Part shown: one piece after another, positions 47,140 through 58,789 of the stretch
Numbering within the stretch: the stretch's first letter is position 1
How the letters are laid out: the number at the start of each line of letters is the position of its first letter
DNA from: Sisyra terminalis
Lineage: Eukaryota > Arthropoda > Insecta > Neuroptera > Sisyridae
Direction of reading: 5' to 3'
DNA: 64,000 bases
Assembly: GCA_958496175.1 (NCBI GenBank)
Contig: OY292276.1
Location: forward strand, 36,290,449-36,354,448
Notes under the pieces: model-generated
What the model was told of the DNA's origin: nothing
Database searches by the model: none
Seen by the model: only the letters and a program-made list of their open reading frames with translations
Translations under genes and position numbers: made by a program

Positions 47140-47404
47140 AGGGTTAGGAAGCTCAGTATGCCGCAAGAATATGATGGGTGCTGGGGAATGGTTCCGGGCG
47201 GCATATGGAAGTAGGGGCGGCATATTGATGTTGATAAATCCATTAAAGATTTTGCTTTGAGAAAAACATGGAAGTACACTTTTAAATAATTAAAGAACTT
47301 AAAGGTATATTGACATTTTATCAATTTTCTTGTCCAATAATGAAAATAGAGGACAGCCAATTTTCAGTAGGCCCCGGGCGGTGAAAACACATGCTACGTC
47401 ACTG
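47140..47404 (+). mobile_element. hAT-like MITE, family M3, copy b
   Basis: It matches 34432-34662: TTCCGGGCGGCATATGGAAG near the left, TTTGAGAAAAACATGGAAGT in the middle, and GGCCCCGGGCGG then GCTACGTCACTG at the right end (47393-47404). The left terminus is eroded. The reverse frame 47040-47360 is a shadow of this repeat. Confidence 0.75.
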
Positions 47405-48660
47405 AAAACTACGACATCTTATTTTTGAGAAAAAGAACTTATATTACCAAGTTTTCGAAAACGTTTTATGTTTTATTTACTTAAACGCTAGTGTTTGCGA
47501 ATTAATGTTTTGTATGTAAAGTTAAATCAAAGTTTATAAAGCAATAAAGCTACCAAACTTTGTCAACTTCGCTTTTGTCGTTTCGCTTAAATATTATTAT
47601 TTCATCGTATTATAACTTACAAGTAGTTGTAAATACGGGTAACTACAATGATAAATCTTAATTCAATAAAATGTATTCATTCTTCCCACTGAAGAGAAAA
47701 TAGAAAATATTTATAAAATACAATGACACCAAAAATTACGAATAAAACCTTGCTGAATTTTTTAAAGCTCCAAAATTAGTCCGAAGAGGTTAAAATTACT
47801 GATATAGATTTTTTTAAATTTATTTATTTTTATATGACTGATATTTCATTGTATAAATTTATATAAAAAACAAATGAAAATTCATGAAGACATTGGCTGA
47901 ATGAATAATGAGCGAAGATTAAATTTTTTCAAACTTAATAAAACAGGAGTAAGTAAAAGCTTTTAAGTTTCAATTTTTCTGGGAAACTCGTTTCTTCTTC
48001 ATAAATTATAATGTTAACTTTTTTAAAAAGTTAAATCTACTTAGCTTAAAAACTTTTAATTATTTCTGTAAAAGCTCAACTTAATAGAAAAAAATATAAT
48101 ATAGTCATAATTACATTTTTAACATTGTGCTTGTTTTTCGATAGTATAATAAAGTACTTCAGAATGACAAAGTGACACACATTATTTATCAGAAATTATA
48201 ATGATTATATACTTTTCCTAACTAAAACATAGCTCAAAAATGTCGGCTTTAAATTTGTAACAATTATTTTTCCATTTATCTTATCTTCTGAAAAAGTACA
48301 ATTTTCATTTTAATCAAAATTTTCGTTTAGTTTTTGTTTGTTGTTTATGAATTTTTGTTAAAATTTACATTCAATGTCAATCACCAACAGCAATTTTCAA
48401 CACTGATTGAATGTTCAATATGTTTCCTATGCTATATATGTAGAATACTAGAATTCAGAATTTCCTCTTTTCTCTGGATTGCCGGAACTCTATTTAGTAT
48501 GTATTTAGAGAATTCATTTTCCAATTTCTCGTTTCAAATTTCCTCATTTTCACGGTACGATATTCCAACAATGTCATAAACAGATATGTGGTAAATGAAC
48601 ATTTGGAAATAAAAACTATAATAATACAAAAATGTCCATTCTGTTATAAGTCTATACTGT
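47405..48660. other. AT-rich spacer, no gene seen
   Basis: Only chance frames, including 48334-48579 (+), which is aromatic- and serine-rich without a motif. Confidence 0.35.
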
Positions 48661-49500
48661 ACAGGGTGGACCATATAATTTTTTTTTCAAATGCTACAAA
48701 ATTAAAACTAATGAATATTTTTTCGTTCTGATTTTTTTATTTAAAAGTTCCATCTTTGCGTCTAATTGTGGAACACAACATCATTCATATGGCTGCCATG
48801 GCTAGCCATACAGTAGCTCATTCGTTCAGTCCAATTTTTCAGTAAATTTTCGATGGTATGCGGCAAAATTTCGCCAATGGCGACACGAATATTGTCCTTG
48901 AGAGCATCAATCGTGGCTGGCTTGTTGGCATAACACTTGTCTTTGACGGCACTCCAAAGATAATAGTCTAATGGTGTCAAATTGTAGCTTTTTAGTGGCC
49001 AAACGACGTTAACGTTGCTTGTGTGGCATGTAGCGCCGTCATGCTGAAACCAAATGTCGCCCAAGTCATATTTTTCGGTTTCTGGAAACAAAAATTCGTA
49101 ACGGCGGCTCCTGCCTTATTTTCAAAAAAAAAATGGGCCAATGATGCCGCCAGACCAAAATCCGCACCAAACCGTCACTCTCTGAGGATGCATCGGCTTC
49201 TTTTCGATCACATGCGAGTTCTCTGTGCCCCACATACGACAATTTTGCTTGTTTACATACCCGCCAAGGTGGAAATGCACTTCATCCGAAAATATGATTT
49301 TTCGGTCAAAATCGATATCCTCTGGACCCATTTTCAAAGTATGTTTTCAATATTTCAAAGCGTTCTTTAAGCATATACCCAACCATTTTCGTTCAGCGCA
49401 AGCAATAAACTAATTTTCTGTCAAAAACGAAATGACTTTAGTGTTACCGTTCACGAGATAAATGGAAGTTGAAAAAGAAAACGCTAGATAGCCCACCCTA
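48661..49500 (-). pseudogene. Internally deleted mariner-type transposase and element
   Basis: A Tc1/mariner-superfamily element of about 840 bp read on the reverse strand. The ends TAGGGTGGGCTATCTAGCG (at 49500) and the inverse of CAGGGTGGACCATATAA (at 48661) are imperfect terminal repeats beside TA dinucleotides. Translation starts at ATG 49386 (MVGYMLKERFEILKTYFENG). It then jumps, with a frameshift, to EDIDFDRKIIFSDEVHFHLGG (first catalytic Asp), a GYVNKQNCRMWG block, GDIWFQHDGATCHT (second Asp) near 49060-49020, and LTPLDYYLW (third Asp). The DNA-binding N-terminus is mostly deleted, another 25-30 residues are missing between the second and third catalytic blocks, and at least one more frameshift separates the halves. 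It cannot encode a working enzyme. Confidence 0.88.
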
Positions 49501-50137
49501 TATTAATTTTCCAAACAGTTTCCTACTTGGATTTTCTTTTTCTTTTGAGAAAATAATTTCATAGAAGAATGAAACAATAAAGGAATGAAATAGCTCAAAT
49601 AGGCCATCGGACACCAATTTAATAACTCAAATAGGCTATAAACGAAAATACAATTACGAGGAAGGCAACAAGTACTTTGTATGTGAATAAAATGCAAACG
49701 TTAAAGTTTCTCTGTTTTTCTCAAACGAACAACTGAAACGCAGCCACAAGAACCACATGGGACCTATTTAATTATAATTTATTGAACCAAATGTCAGTTT
49801 ATCTAATGGTAATTTAACGCTCAGCAGTTTTCTAGGCTTTTTCCTACCCCCTGCAAATCATCCGAACGATGATTGTACATCCTCAAGTTCTGTCGCTTTA
49901 ACTTTGTTATTGTGAATAAAAGATAACATCTCACATATTTTAAGTTCTATTTTAATTCTGCAATATTAATTTAAGTTTGCGAATAGGTTATTAAACTAAC
50001 AAACTTTTTTCTTCATTACAGATAGCTAGAAAATACACGAACTGTTGTGAGATTGGAGTTTATTAGGCTGGGCCAAAAAAATTGAATATTTTTTTTAAAG
50101 ATAAAAAATATAAATCACGATTCCATAAAAAAATATT
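49501..50137. other. Spacer, no gene seen
   Basis: No gene or element end was recognised. The reverse frame 49503-49697 has no motif. Confidence 0.35.
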
Positions 50138-51520
50138 GTGAAATTTTGAGCTCCTAATATTAATAATAAAAGGTCTATTATTGCAATTTTCGATTTTTTA
50201 ATTCAAAATGCATTTTTTCTCAAAAAAACTCTGAAAGAATTAACCTTTATATATTCTTGTAGAAAATTGAGTTTTCTACAAAAACTGAATTTTGCAAATT
50301 TTCGTCAGATTAATCGATTTCTTATAATCGAACCTTGAATATTGTTTGATTGTTTTTACGATTTTGTTTTTTTTTTTAATTTTAGAGTTTTGTGAGTAAT
50401 AGAAACGATATTCAGAGTCAAACTTTTTTTTTATACTTGAAGCAAATTAAATGTTCTACAAAAAAGACCTTTTTGTGTTTTTTAATAAATTTACTTTTCT
50501 CGACGATATTCAAAGTCGAATGTAAAATTTCAAGAATAGGAAATTTGTAGGGTTTAGTTATGATAATATTGAAATGTTTTTACATTTTATTTACATATAT
50601 ATTACATAAATTTTTCCAGACTCCCTGTTTGCATTTTCGATATATGATATTAGAGGCTTAGAGTAGCTAAAGTAAGAAATAAATACATTAGTTTCGATTT
50701 GATTAATAGATATATCTTTGAAATACTGCGTCAATTACTGTTTTTGCTCTTGTTGTTGCTGTAGTGCGACTGCGCACATTTTTAAAACAAATTTATGGTC
50801 CAGAAACTCAATTAAAGAGATCATTGTATCAAATGCAATATTTACATTAAAATCTCTCCTTAAATCTTTGGAATTTTATATTGTTAAGAATTCGCAATGC
50901 GTGTGGTGAGTATAGGTATTAAACTTTCGTGAATGTACTTTTTACGGTCTTTTTATACTTTTTAGTCTTGTTTTTTTCTTTTTTTCGACAATCACAACGA
51001 TAAATTGCATTAGTTTTCGGCATAATTTAAAAATGTTTTTATTAAAATAATGAAATGTTTATGCAAACAATACACATTTCACTACGATTGTTAAGACAAC
51101 TATTCCCAAGGAGCGTAATACGCAGGCACATACATACATCAGAAACACTGTAATGTTTTCTATCTCTTTCTCTCGTTTGTTAAATCTTATAAATATATAT
51201 ATTTATAACTTTTATCTGTCCTTCTTTGTTTCATAAAATTCCAAGTCACAATGATACTAATAAAGTTTTCCTTCAGAAACAAAATGGTAAAAACAAGTCA
51301 AACTATATTCAAGGTTCGATTATAGGAAACGATTAGCCTGACGAAAATTTACAAAATTACAATTTTCGTAGAGCATTCAATTTTCTTCAAGAGTATATGT
51401 TGTTTAATTATTTCAGTGTGATACTACAAAAGTTTTGAGAAAAAAATGCGCTATCAATTGAAAAATCGAAAATTGCGATGCTAAACCTCTTAGTACCAAT
51501 ATTAAAGGTTCAAAATTCTA
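50138..51520. mobile_element. Foldback element with about 235-bp inverted arms
   Basis: The left arm (about 50138-50372) and right arm (about 51281-51520) are imperfect inverted copies. Matching blocks include GCAATTTTCGATTTTT, GCATTTTTTCTCAAAA, AAATTTTCGTCAG and ATAATCGAACCTTGAATAT then a GTTTGATTGTTTTTACGATT-like stretch. The 0.9-kb centre has no transposase frame. This resembles a foldback or long-TIR MITE. A chance frame at 50718-50909 lies inside. Confidence 0.75.
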
Positions 51521-51536
51521 ATGTTCTGTTGGCTCA

Positions 51537-51750
51537 AGTGTACTTTAGCACATCCTCAATTTGGCAATGTTGCATTTTCTACTTTGTTTTTAATTTAAAT
51601 CGTGATATTTTTGTTAATTCAATTCTAATATGGTATAATTCTCTCTTCTGTGGATAAATTTTTATTATGGACCGATTTAATCGCGAATTTAATTAAAAAC
51701 AAAGCCAAAAATGCAACGTTGCAAGGTTGTGGGTGTGCTAAAGTACACAG
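51537..51750. mobile_element. MITE family M7, copy a (about 66-bp TIRs)
   Basis: Left AGTGTACTTTAGCACATCCT then CAATTTGGCAATGTTGCATT; the right end is its imperfect inverse finishing GGTGTGCTAAAGTACACAG. The inverted arms extend through a TACTTTGTTTTTAATTTAAAT block. The copy at 59345-59510 matches its whole interior. It begins within about 20 bp of the end of the foldback element before it. Confidence 0.8.
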
Positions 51751-52739
51751 TCCCGTTTTTTTTAAATTGAATCAATAAAGTATAATAAATGTAATCTAAC
51801 GAGGAACAATCGTTTAAGTTTGATCATCGAGTTGGTTCATAATATTCAAGTTGCTAAATTATCCACAAGAAATATTTTGACTGTTATGTAAAAATAACCA
51901 CAATATATTATCCCATTTAAACAAATTATTTTCCAGAAAATTTATTACTGATTTCAAAAATATTTTTATCACATTTACACGCTTGAACCTTTGTAAGGCT
52001 TCTTTTTAACCCAAATTATTTTATCATGTGACCTTAACCTTTTTTATAGTCAGAAAGAGAAAATATTTTTTCAGCTATCATTTTTGTGAAAAACTTTTAT
52101 TATATTTTTTCCCTTGTTGAAATAAAGACAAAATTTCAACAATCTATCTTTTAATCTTAGGTTTTTGTATTTGTATTAGAAAATTTGTATTATAATACAC
52201 AACGCTAGAACTAAATTTCACCACTGACCATTTTCCAGAACGAAAAATTTATCAATGCGAGTGAAAATAAAACGGTTTTTGTTATATCAACATATAGATA
52301 AAAGAGAGTATTATATTTGGGTAAACTTCCCCCGACAGCAGAGAGCTAGAAAAAGTAGTTTTTAATGCTCCTCTAAGGGATGTATTGTAGTAAGTGAATG
52401 TTCATGACTTTTTCAATGACCAAAGAATATTAGTCACAGGCATTTCGTCTATACAAAATCTAAAACCTTTCAGCCTATCGGCACTATATCCGATATGAAT
52501 TGAATAATTTCGAAGGTAATTGAATTTGGCAGCAGATTTATCAATCTCTAATTGAATTTTCGAAATCCCATTTTACAATTTCTATAGAATAAAATTTAAA
52601 AAAAAATTATATTTGCGATTGATCTCGCACAGGTTTACAAGTGTAAAAATAAAAACACTAGAGAAAATATATGTCTCTTTTGAATTTTTATTTCTTTTAG
52701 TATTTTACTAACTTAAAAATGTCTCATATTTTATCTCTC
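51751..52739. other. AT-rich spacer, no gene seen
   Basis: Nothing recognised. Confidence 0.35.
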
Positions 52740-52960
52740 AAGAACTGCTTGGCAATTATTGGACATTTGTAACTTCCCGTGAAATATTCAGTCAACATTG
52801 ACACAATTGATAAATGACAAAAATTTTCAAATCAATGTAAACGACAAAAAATGAAATGGTAGTTGCAATAAATAACAACAATCAGTTAATTCGATTTTGA
52901 GACAAATATTATAATATTTGCCTTTTTTTCACTCTTACATAGCTGTTTATATTTATTCTT
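52740..52960 (+). repeat. Dispersed repeat R2, copy 3
   Basis: It starts TAACTTCCCGTGAAATATTC, then CAACATTGACACAATTGATA and AATGACAAAAAT, matching the copies at 5010 and 28150 down to the CTTTTTTTCACTCTTACATA block. Confidence 0.65.
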
Positions 52961-55844
52961 TGTTCTCCGCCTTTGAATACGTATCTTTGCTAACTACAGC
53001 AAATTTAAAACTAAAGTGTAGTACAATTGTTCAGGAACAATAAAGCATACAGAGAAAGCTTGAAATAATAGATATGATCCTCCTTGAACAGTAAAATAAC
53101 AATTTTGTAAAAATCTGAAAGATTTTTTTTCAATTTAGAATATTCGACTATGTAAGTAGGCCGTAATGTTTATTTGGCAAAAGACTTCACAATTTAATGC
53201 ATAATATGAATTGAACTAATAATCTTATTTATAAATTGGCTATCTTGTCGTGCGTCCGTGCAGAATGAGCTATGCGCATGTGCTCTCTTATCCCCACTTA
53301 CCCATTCAAAACGTTGGGAGGGGTACTCACTCCCTAATGTATTTATTTGTGAATACGTATTTCCAATTTTCAGGTTTACAATATGTGAAAGCCAAAAAAC
53401 ATAATGCTAATTTATAAACTTAACTTTACGTTTTTTATTAAGCAGTAATAACGTTTCGCTTTTAACGGACATTGATTGATTATTAAATTTGAAATTTCGA
53501 TTGTTTATTAATCGTTATCCCTTATAAACTTTGCTACCGTTTTTCACTCTTTTAGGGGAGAAATTTTCAAAAACCCTTCCTTATATATATCTGCATCATA
53601 TAAGGAAAACACTTTCCAAATTTCATCGACACAAATGTGCACTTATATTTGAAAATACAATGTAAAACGAAAAAAAATATTGACCTTCTTTATGTTAGTT
53701 AACATGAGTAAAAAGCTATTCGATTTCGCACATTTGGACGTTGTACGTACAAAATTATTGGATATAGGTGGCAAGCGTTGAAGTAAATTCGAATATTTTA
53801 TTTATTTTCAATAACAATAATTGGTTTTCAAATTGTTCTAAATACCGAAAAAAAGTTACTATCGAAGATTTTATATTTGAATTGACAGTGAAATATATGG
53901 CAAAAAATGGCTACCTTAATGCTTTTCAGGCGAATATATAATTGTTCCAGATCACAACCATTTGTTCGTAAAATAAATAGATTTTAGAAAATATATAAAA
54001 TAAAGAAATATATAGAAAATAAAGAAATAGATATAGAAAACAAATAAAAACTTGTTCATAAAATAGATTTTAAAAAGTTTAAATGTTGCATAAAGAACCA
54101 AAATTTAAAATCGCCTATTTGGTATAAGTAGGTACTACATAAGTATTAAACTTTCCTACTAATTTAGTGAAATGACGTTATTTAAAATGTTGTCATTAAA
54201 ATGATATAAAAAAACACTTATATTTTATCTCTTAATATAATTTTAGATAAACTTTTTTTTATATTAACAACACTTTGATTTTTAAATTTAAAATTTCGAT
54301 TGTTAATTAACTCTACATTATCTCATATTAAACATTTTATTGAGATAAAACCTTTAGTTGCGAATGCAACGGGCAACTACTTGTATTATCATAATGGGCT
54401 ACAATTTCATTCAATAATCAAAAAATGTTGTTTGAAAAATGCTATAAATTTCCTTAAAGTGAACATTAATGCTCAAAAGAATAAGAAAAATTCTTCAGTA
54501 GTTGATTTGTAAGCTCCTGCGATTGTTCGTAATTACGAAAATATAGAATGTCTATCAACTTTATTGCTAATCAATTATTTTTAAAAAGTTCTAAGTATGA
54601 TGTAGCCATTAATAAACCCAAATAACTATTATTATTAATTTTCCGACTTAAGAAAAAAACCTCTTTTAAATTTTCAATTCTTTGATAAAATGGAAGTAAA
54701 GCAAATTATAAAAAATAGACGGAAATTTCCTGTAAAATGTAGGTTATGAAAAAGATGTAATTAAAATCTATTATCGAATTTATCAGGTTTCATAACTGAT
54801 AAATACAAATTTAATCAACCCATTAAAGTGTAACTAAATATCATATTTTAATAGGAAAGATGTTAAAGATAATTAAAAAAAATCATTGATGTCACCGCTC
54901 AGTTGATAAACGTAAAAGTTTGAAAAGCTTTTAGCTGATATCTGTTAGCATAATCAAACTTTATAATTAAAAAATATGTTTTAATATAAACATTGAAAGT
55001 ATATTGTGTTTTATTATAAAATGAAAAAGTTTAATACTTATCCAAAAATAAACAGCTTTTAAAGCATCCAAAAACAAACAATGATCTCACCAATAAATAA
55101 AAACGAAACTTCAAGAACAAATTCATTTTAGATTCACCAATAAAAGAACCAAAGTTTCAATACTCGAGATGCCATCTTCTATGGTATATAATAATCCTTA
55201 TAAGCTTCTAAATTTGTCTTCGAATGATTTAGAATAAATTTTGTAAAAATGTTTTTGCCCTTAATATCGGCAGATTTGATATCCAATTAAATTGTTATGT
55301 TGCATAAATTATATGAGTTAACAAAGTGAAATTTTGAATTTGCCTTAAATTTATTGAAATTAACTATACTTATGAAAAATAAGGCATTAAAAATTTCTAG
55401 TGAAAATATTATATAACCAGATACGACTAGGCCGGCTACACGTATATCTGTTTTACACAATTTCCAGGAACCAATATAATAAAAAAAATATAGTTTTCCT
55501 TTTAAATCAATTGCTTCATATTCTGGATTCCCTTTGTGAGTTTTTTGTTACTTACAAAGATCTAAAGTCTGTTATTTACAAAGTCCTTTATTTCAATTAT
55601 AAATGAGGATATTGAGGATTTCCAAAACAAAATTCTTTATCAAATTATTAATTTTAGTTAAAAGAGACTGCAATGATTTCTATGATCGTTTTTTACGATT
55701 GAAATGATAAAATCAAAGTTTTTTGAAACTATTTATGAAAGTTTAAGCACAGTTGGATAATAGTTTTACAAAGCATAATATGATTTTTTGATGAAGTATT
55801 GATGGTCCTAGATTTGCAAATCGTCTGCGGAGATTAAAGCCCAA
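52961..55844. other. Spacer with a possible LINE 3' tail
   Basis: At 53550-53640, TTTTAGGGGAGAAATTTTCA followed by AAAACCCTTCC, CTGCATCATATAAGG and CCAAATTTCATCGAC resembles a 3' end found on dispersed arthropod retroelements; the family is not assigned. A GC-richer patch at 53245-53330 contains GCGCATGTGC. Around 53966-54080 a GTTCRTAAAATARATTTTA unit is duplicated with an AAATAAAGAAAT simple repeat between. Forward frames 54300-54512 and 55400-55606 lack motifs. Confidence 0.3.
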
Positions 55845-56042
55845 TGCATTGCTAATATTTTTATTATTTTTTTTATGTTATTCATCATTGCGTAATAACT
55901 GCATGTGTTTTAGGGACTCCAGCATTTATAAAAAAATGTAAATAGAGAAATATTAAAAATTTGCTCAATAAGAGGAACGAACCCAGTACCTATCAGGTTT
56001 TGGAGTGACAAACTTAACCACTCCGCCGCCAGTAGGCTGCAT
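55845..56042 (-). mobile_element. tRNA-derived SINE, copy A
   Basis: On the reverse strand CTACTGGCGGCGGAGTGGTT then AAGTTTGTCACTCC holds an A box like that of class II (Ser/Leu) tRNAs, followed by GGGTTCGTTCCTC (B box). The body shares AATATTTCTC and a TGCAGTTATTACGC block with the other copies. The A-to-B spacing is short for an intact tRNA. Confidence 0.7.
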
Positions 56043-56309
56043 TGATTATTATTTCATTTAACAACTGAACAGGAAAATTGAACATTATTGATGGTGCACA
56101 TACAAATGAAATAATTAAATTAAATGCACAAATAGAATAATTACATTTGATTTTGCCATTTAGAACACAAATTTAATAATATCTTTAGTATATAGTCCAA
56201 ATGCTATTTTAATGGCGACTGTTAATTCGAACTCTGAGGTAATCACTGATGTGTATAAATGTGTATAGAGGTGTACAGTAAATGACGAGCTGCCCTAGAA
56301 ACATCTACC

Positions 56310-56520
56310 AGCGCCGTCTAAGAAGGCACAAATTTGGAGTGAACTAAACAAAATGGATCAGCCCCTATAATTGGAAGCGTTGGATATATATAAAAGTCTC
56401 TCTTCTATGGAGCAACCTACACTAATGAAAGCGCTTATTAGTGTAGGCTGGCGCACATCAGCATTCAATTATCAGCTTTTGTATTTAGTTACCAAAAACT
56501 GTGCCTACGTAGATGGCGCT
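56310..56520. mobile_element. Inverted-repeat element with internal hairpin
   Basis: AGCGCCGTCTAAGAAGGCACA (56310-56330) is inverted at 56500-56520 with three mismatches. Inside, CCTACACTAAT (56416-56426) pairs perfectly with 56437-56447 around a 10-base loop. It is 211 bp and non-coding. The flanking ATGGAGCAACCT sequence before the hairpin recurs at 56694 next to the neighbouring element's right TIR, suggesting related or nested insertions. Confidence 0.6.
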
Positions 56521-56569
56521 TCGTACGACACACTTGATTTTTCTTAGTTGTATTTGACGCTATATGCAC

Positions 56570-56723
56570 GCAAGGTTTGTAAATTACACAGATGGCCTCA
56601 TGGTGGCTACGTGACGTATCCAGAAGAAATTCCTATATATCTTCAGATTGATTCAATTTCAAAATTCTTCGTATGATGTCTTTTTTTTTCTAATGGAGCA
56701 ACCTGTGTAATTTACAAACCTTG
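56570..56723. mobile_element. MITE M8 with perfect 21-bp TIRs and 8-bp target duplication
   Basis: CAAGGTTTGTAAATTACACAG (56571-56591) is inverted exactly at 56703-56723. ATATGCAC occurs immediately outside both ends (56562-56569 and 56724-56731), an 8-bp target site duplication. That size fits hAT or P superfamilies. The perfect TIRs and TSD make it the youngest-looking insertion in the window, at about 154 bp. Confidence 0.85.
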
Positions 56724-56756
56724 ATATGCACAGTTTGTCCATATTATATACATATC

Positions 56757-57056
56757 AATGAAAGATTAAAAGGTGAATTTATGCATCTCATAAAAGAAAG
56801 AAAAACACAATATTTTGGTCACATTATGAGAAACCAAAAATATGAACTATTCCGAGGTATAATTGTAGTTGAAATCAATAATAAGAGGGGACAGTAATAA
56901 AACGCAATTCCTGGTTTAAAAACTTACGACACTGAACTAATATATGACCTTCACAGAACTTCTCAAAATGGCAGCAAATTAAATAAAATGGGTAAATGTA
57001 CTTGTCATCATCCTTAAGGATAAAGCGCCGAATGAAGAAGAAAGTAGCTGGTAGCT
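56757..57056 (+). pseudogene. Decayed LINE C-terminal fragment
   Basis: An open segment at 56757-56898 reads NERLKGEFMHLIKERKTQYF and GHIMRNQKYELFRG, then INNKRG. It matches the C-terminal tail of insect endonuclease-reverse transcriptases (usual form: K.RKL.YFGHI.R..KYELL..I..GKI.GKRG). After a stop, WFKNLRH (near 56910) and ELLKMAA (near 56955) continue the family pattern (SWL.NLR.W...ELFR.A) in other frames. Only the tail survives, as in a strongly 5'-truncated copy. The fragment starts about 25 bp after the M8 target duplication. Confidence 0.8.
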
Positions 57057-57658
57057 CTTAAATATATTTATATCTTATATCATTTTAAATTGGAGTTGGA
57101 GTCTGCATTAAACTATAGATTCAATCATTCACTTTGGTGTCAGAACCATTTTTTTTCAAATCCACTCGATTATTTATTCCAACACTAACATTATTAATGA
57201 TTAAAATTTACTTCACAATTACTTCGTTGACATTAAACAATAAACGTTAAAGATGTTAACTTCCAAATATATACATTTAACGACAGAAAATCGGAATAGA
57301 AGGTTACATTTATAAATAGGTACATTATAATAGAGTAAACAATCGATTCCAATAAATTAAGTGATTTTTCAAATGATGTCAATAAAAAGCTTTCCAATGA
57401 AAAAAGCAAAATTAGAATAATAGCTTTTCTTTGTTAACAAGCTTCATTGAATTTTCTCGGAATGGAAAATTTCTCATTAAAATAAAAAAAATACAGAATA
57501 AAGAATTTAAAGCAATATGTGTACCGTATGCTAAATCCTTCAATTTTTTTCAATGATTCCAGTTTTCAGTCAAGTGGCAAACAAACGTTATTAAAATCAA
57601 ATGACTGTTGAGAGGAATTATTTTATTTCTTCCGTTTTTCCATTTGCAATTGACTTAC
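57057..57658. other. AT-rich spacer, no gene seen
   Basis: Nothing recognised. Confidence 0.35.
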
Positions 57659-57722
57659 CCTCATTTCCAAGAGAAGATGTTTGTTGTATAATCTCTTCAA
57701 GTATGTACTATGAGCTATAATC
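57659..57722 (-). CDS. Candidate 64-nt internal exon, unknown protein
   Basis: The reverse strand has a strong acceptor (CTAATTTTTTTCGAATAG) and a strong donor (ATGAGG|GTAAGTC) 64 nt apart. Only one of three frames is open across it: one base plus 21 codons (IIAHSTYLKRLYNKHLLLEM, R). The peptide is helical and basic; the family is not recognised. The phase does not match the ALP propeptide exon, so it is probably not its missing first exon. With introns of tens of kb in this genome, a lone exon is possible, but chance is not excluded. Confidence 0.3.
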
Positions 57723-58789
57723 CTATTCGAAAAAAATTAGAGATAAAACTAGTTTTCATTAAACACTTTGGTGCGTACCTGACACTAATTCCCATCTCCA
57801 GAAAAGATAATGTTTATGACGTAAATCATTTTTTATGAGCAAACAGTAAATATATTTATGGATCTCATAATAATAACTACAACAGCAGGTGTATCGTCTG
57901 TTCATTTATTATTTTATTGAATCAAAATAGCAAGAATAATAAAAGGCTCAGGAGGATATTTTCAAGGCAATGTAATTAAAACGTTATCAGACTTTTTTTC
58001 CTTGCGAAAAAAATAATTTAGGACAGTACAAGTTCTATTCCTTTTTTTCATTCATTCATTTCATGAATATTTTAGTAAAGGAGTCCACTTATTTGCAATC
58101 AGAATTATTCTCTACATAGTTATTTAATTAATGTTCGTATACAAGATGTTCAAACAAATGATTTATTTAACGTAATTCAATATTTAAACGGATACAACTA
58201 CGCAGTTAAAGAGGCGATGGCGATGAAAGACAAAATTACAATTAAAGCAAAAACGCTACTTGAAGATATTTTCACTAACACTACTGTTGAAATTCTTAAT
58301 GAGGAAGTTTGGAAAATATTGACTTTTACAAAGTAAACGAATAGGTGTAACAAAGCATTTAAAAGAAACTTTATCTTTAGACTAAAAACAAAACTTTCTA
58401 ACTAGGATAAATTATTTTAATATCTAGAATAGTAACATTCCAATTTTCTTAAAAGAATAAATCTTTTAATTCCTGTAAGTTCCATGCAGTACAGCTACAA
58501 ATTCAGTATTAGCGTTTTCATGTCATATTTCAATGAAAAATTAATAGTTTCAATAAATAAATTAAAACTCATAAGATTTTATCAAACTTTAACAGTTAGA
58601 TACCCCTGATTTTCTCCTTGCACGTCAAACAAGAAAAACGATACGAAAATAAAACGTTATTATAGAAAAAGCTCAATTTCGGTCATTTTCCACATACTGA
58701 AATTCCTGATATTAAAGTTTTTTTGCGCCATTAATTGATGTTTTTTTGGTAGCTTGAGTGATTTAAAACAACAAAAAAACACTTGCATA
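57723..58789. other. Spacer with one open but motif-free segment
   Basis: At 58078-58336 a forward frame is open for about 86 codons between stops, ending AVKEAMAMKDKITIKAKTLL and onward, with no ATG until late and no family match. A block at 58650-58750 (CCATTAATTGATGTTTTTTT) is duplicated at 59165-59270. Confidence 0.3.

Noticed and set aside
47040..47360. 106-codon reverse frame
   Set aside because: Most of it lies in a non-coding hAT-like MITE (family M3) that has a second copy at 34432-34662.
49023..49413. Forward frames of 115 and 62 codons
   Set aside because: They are antisense shadows of the mariner transposase relic.
53245..53400. Reverse-strand exon ending at AATGG|GTAAGTGG
   Set aside because: The donor is strong, but no frame leading into it gives a plausible peptide and no acceptor pairs with it.
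58078..58336. Open forward segment of about 86 codons
   Set aside because: No early ATG, no splice-site pair, no recognisable motif; several frames of this length occur by chance in 64 kb of AT-rich DNA.
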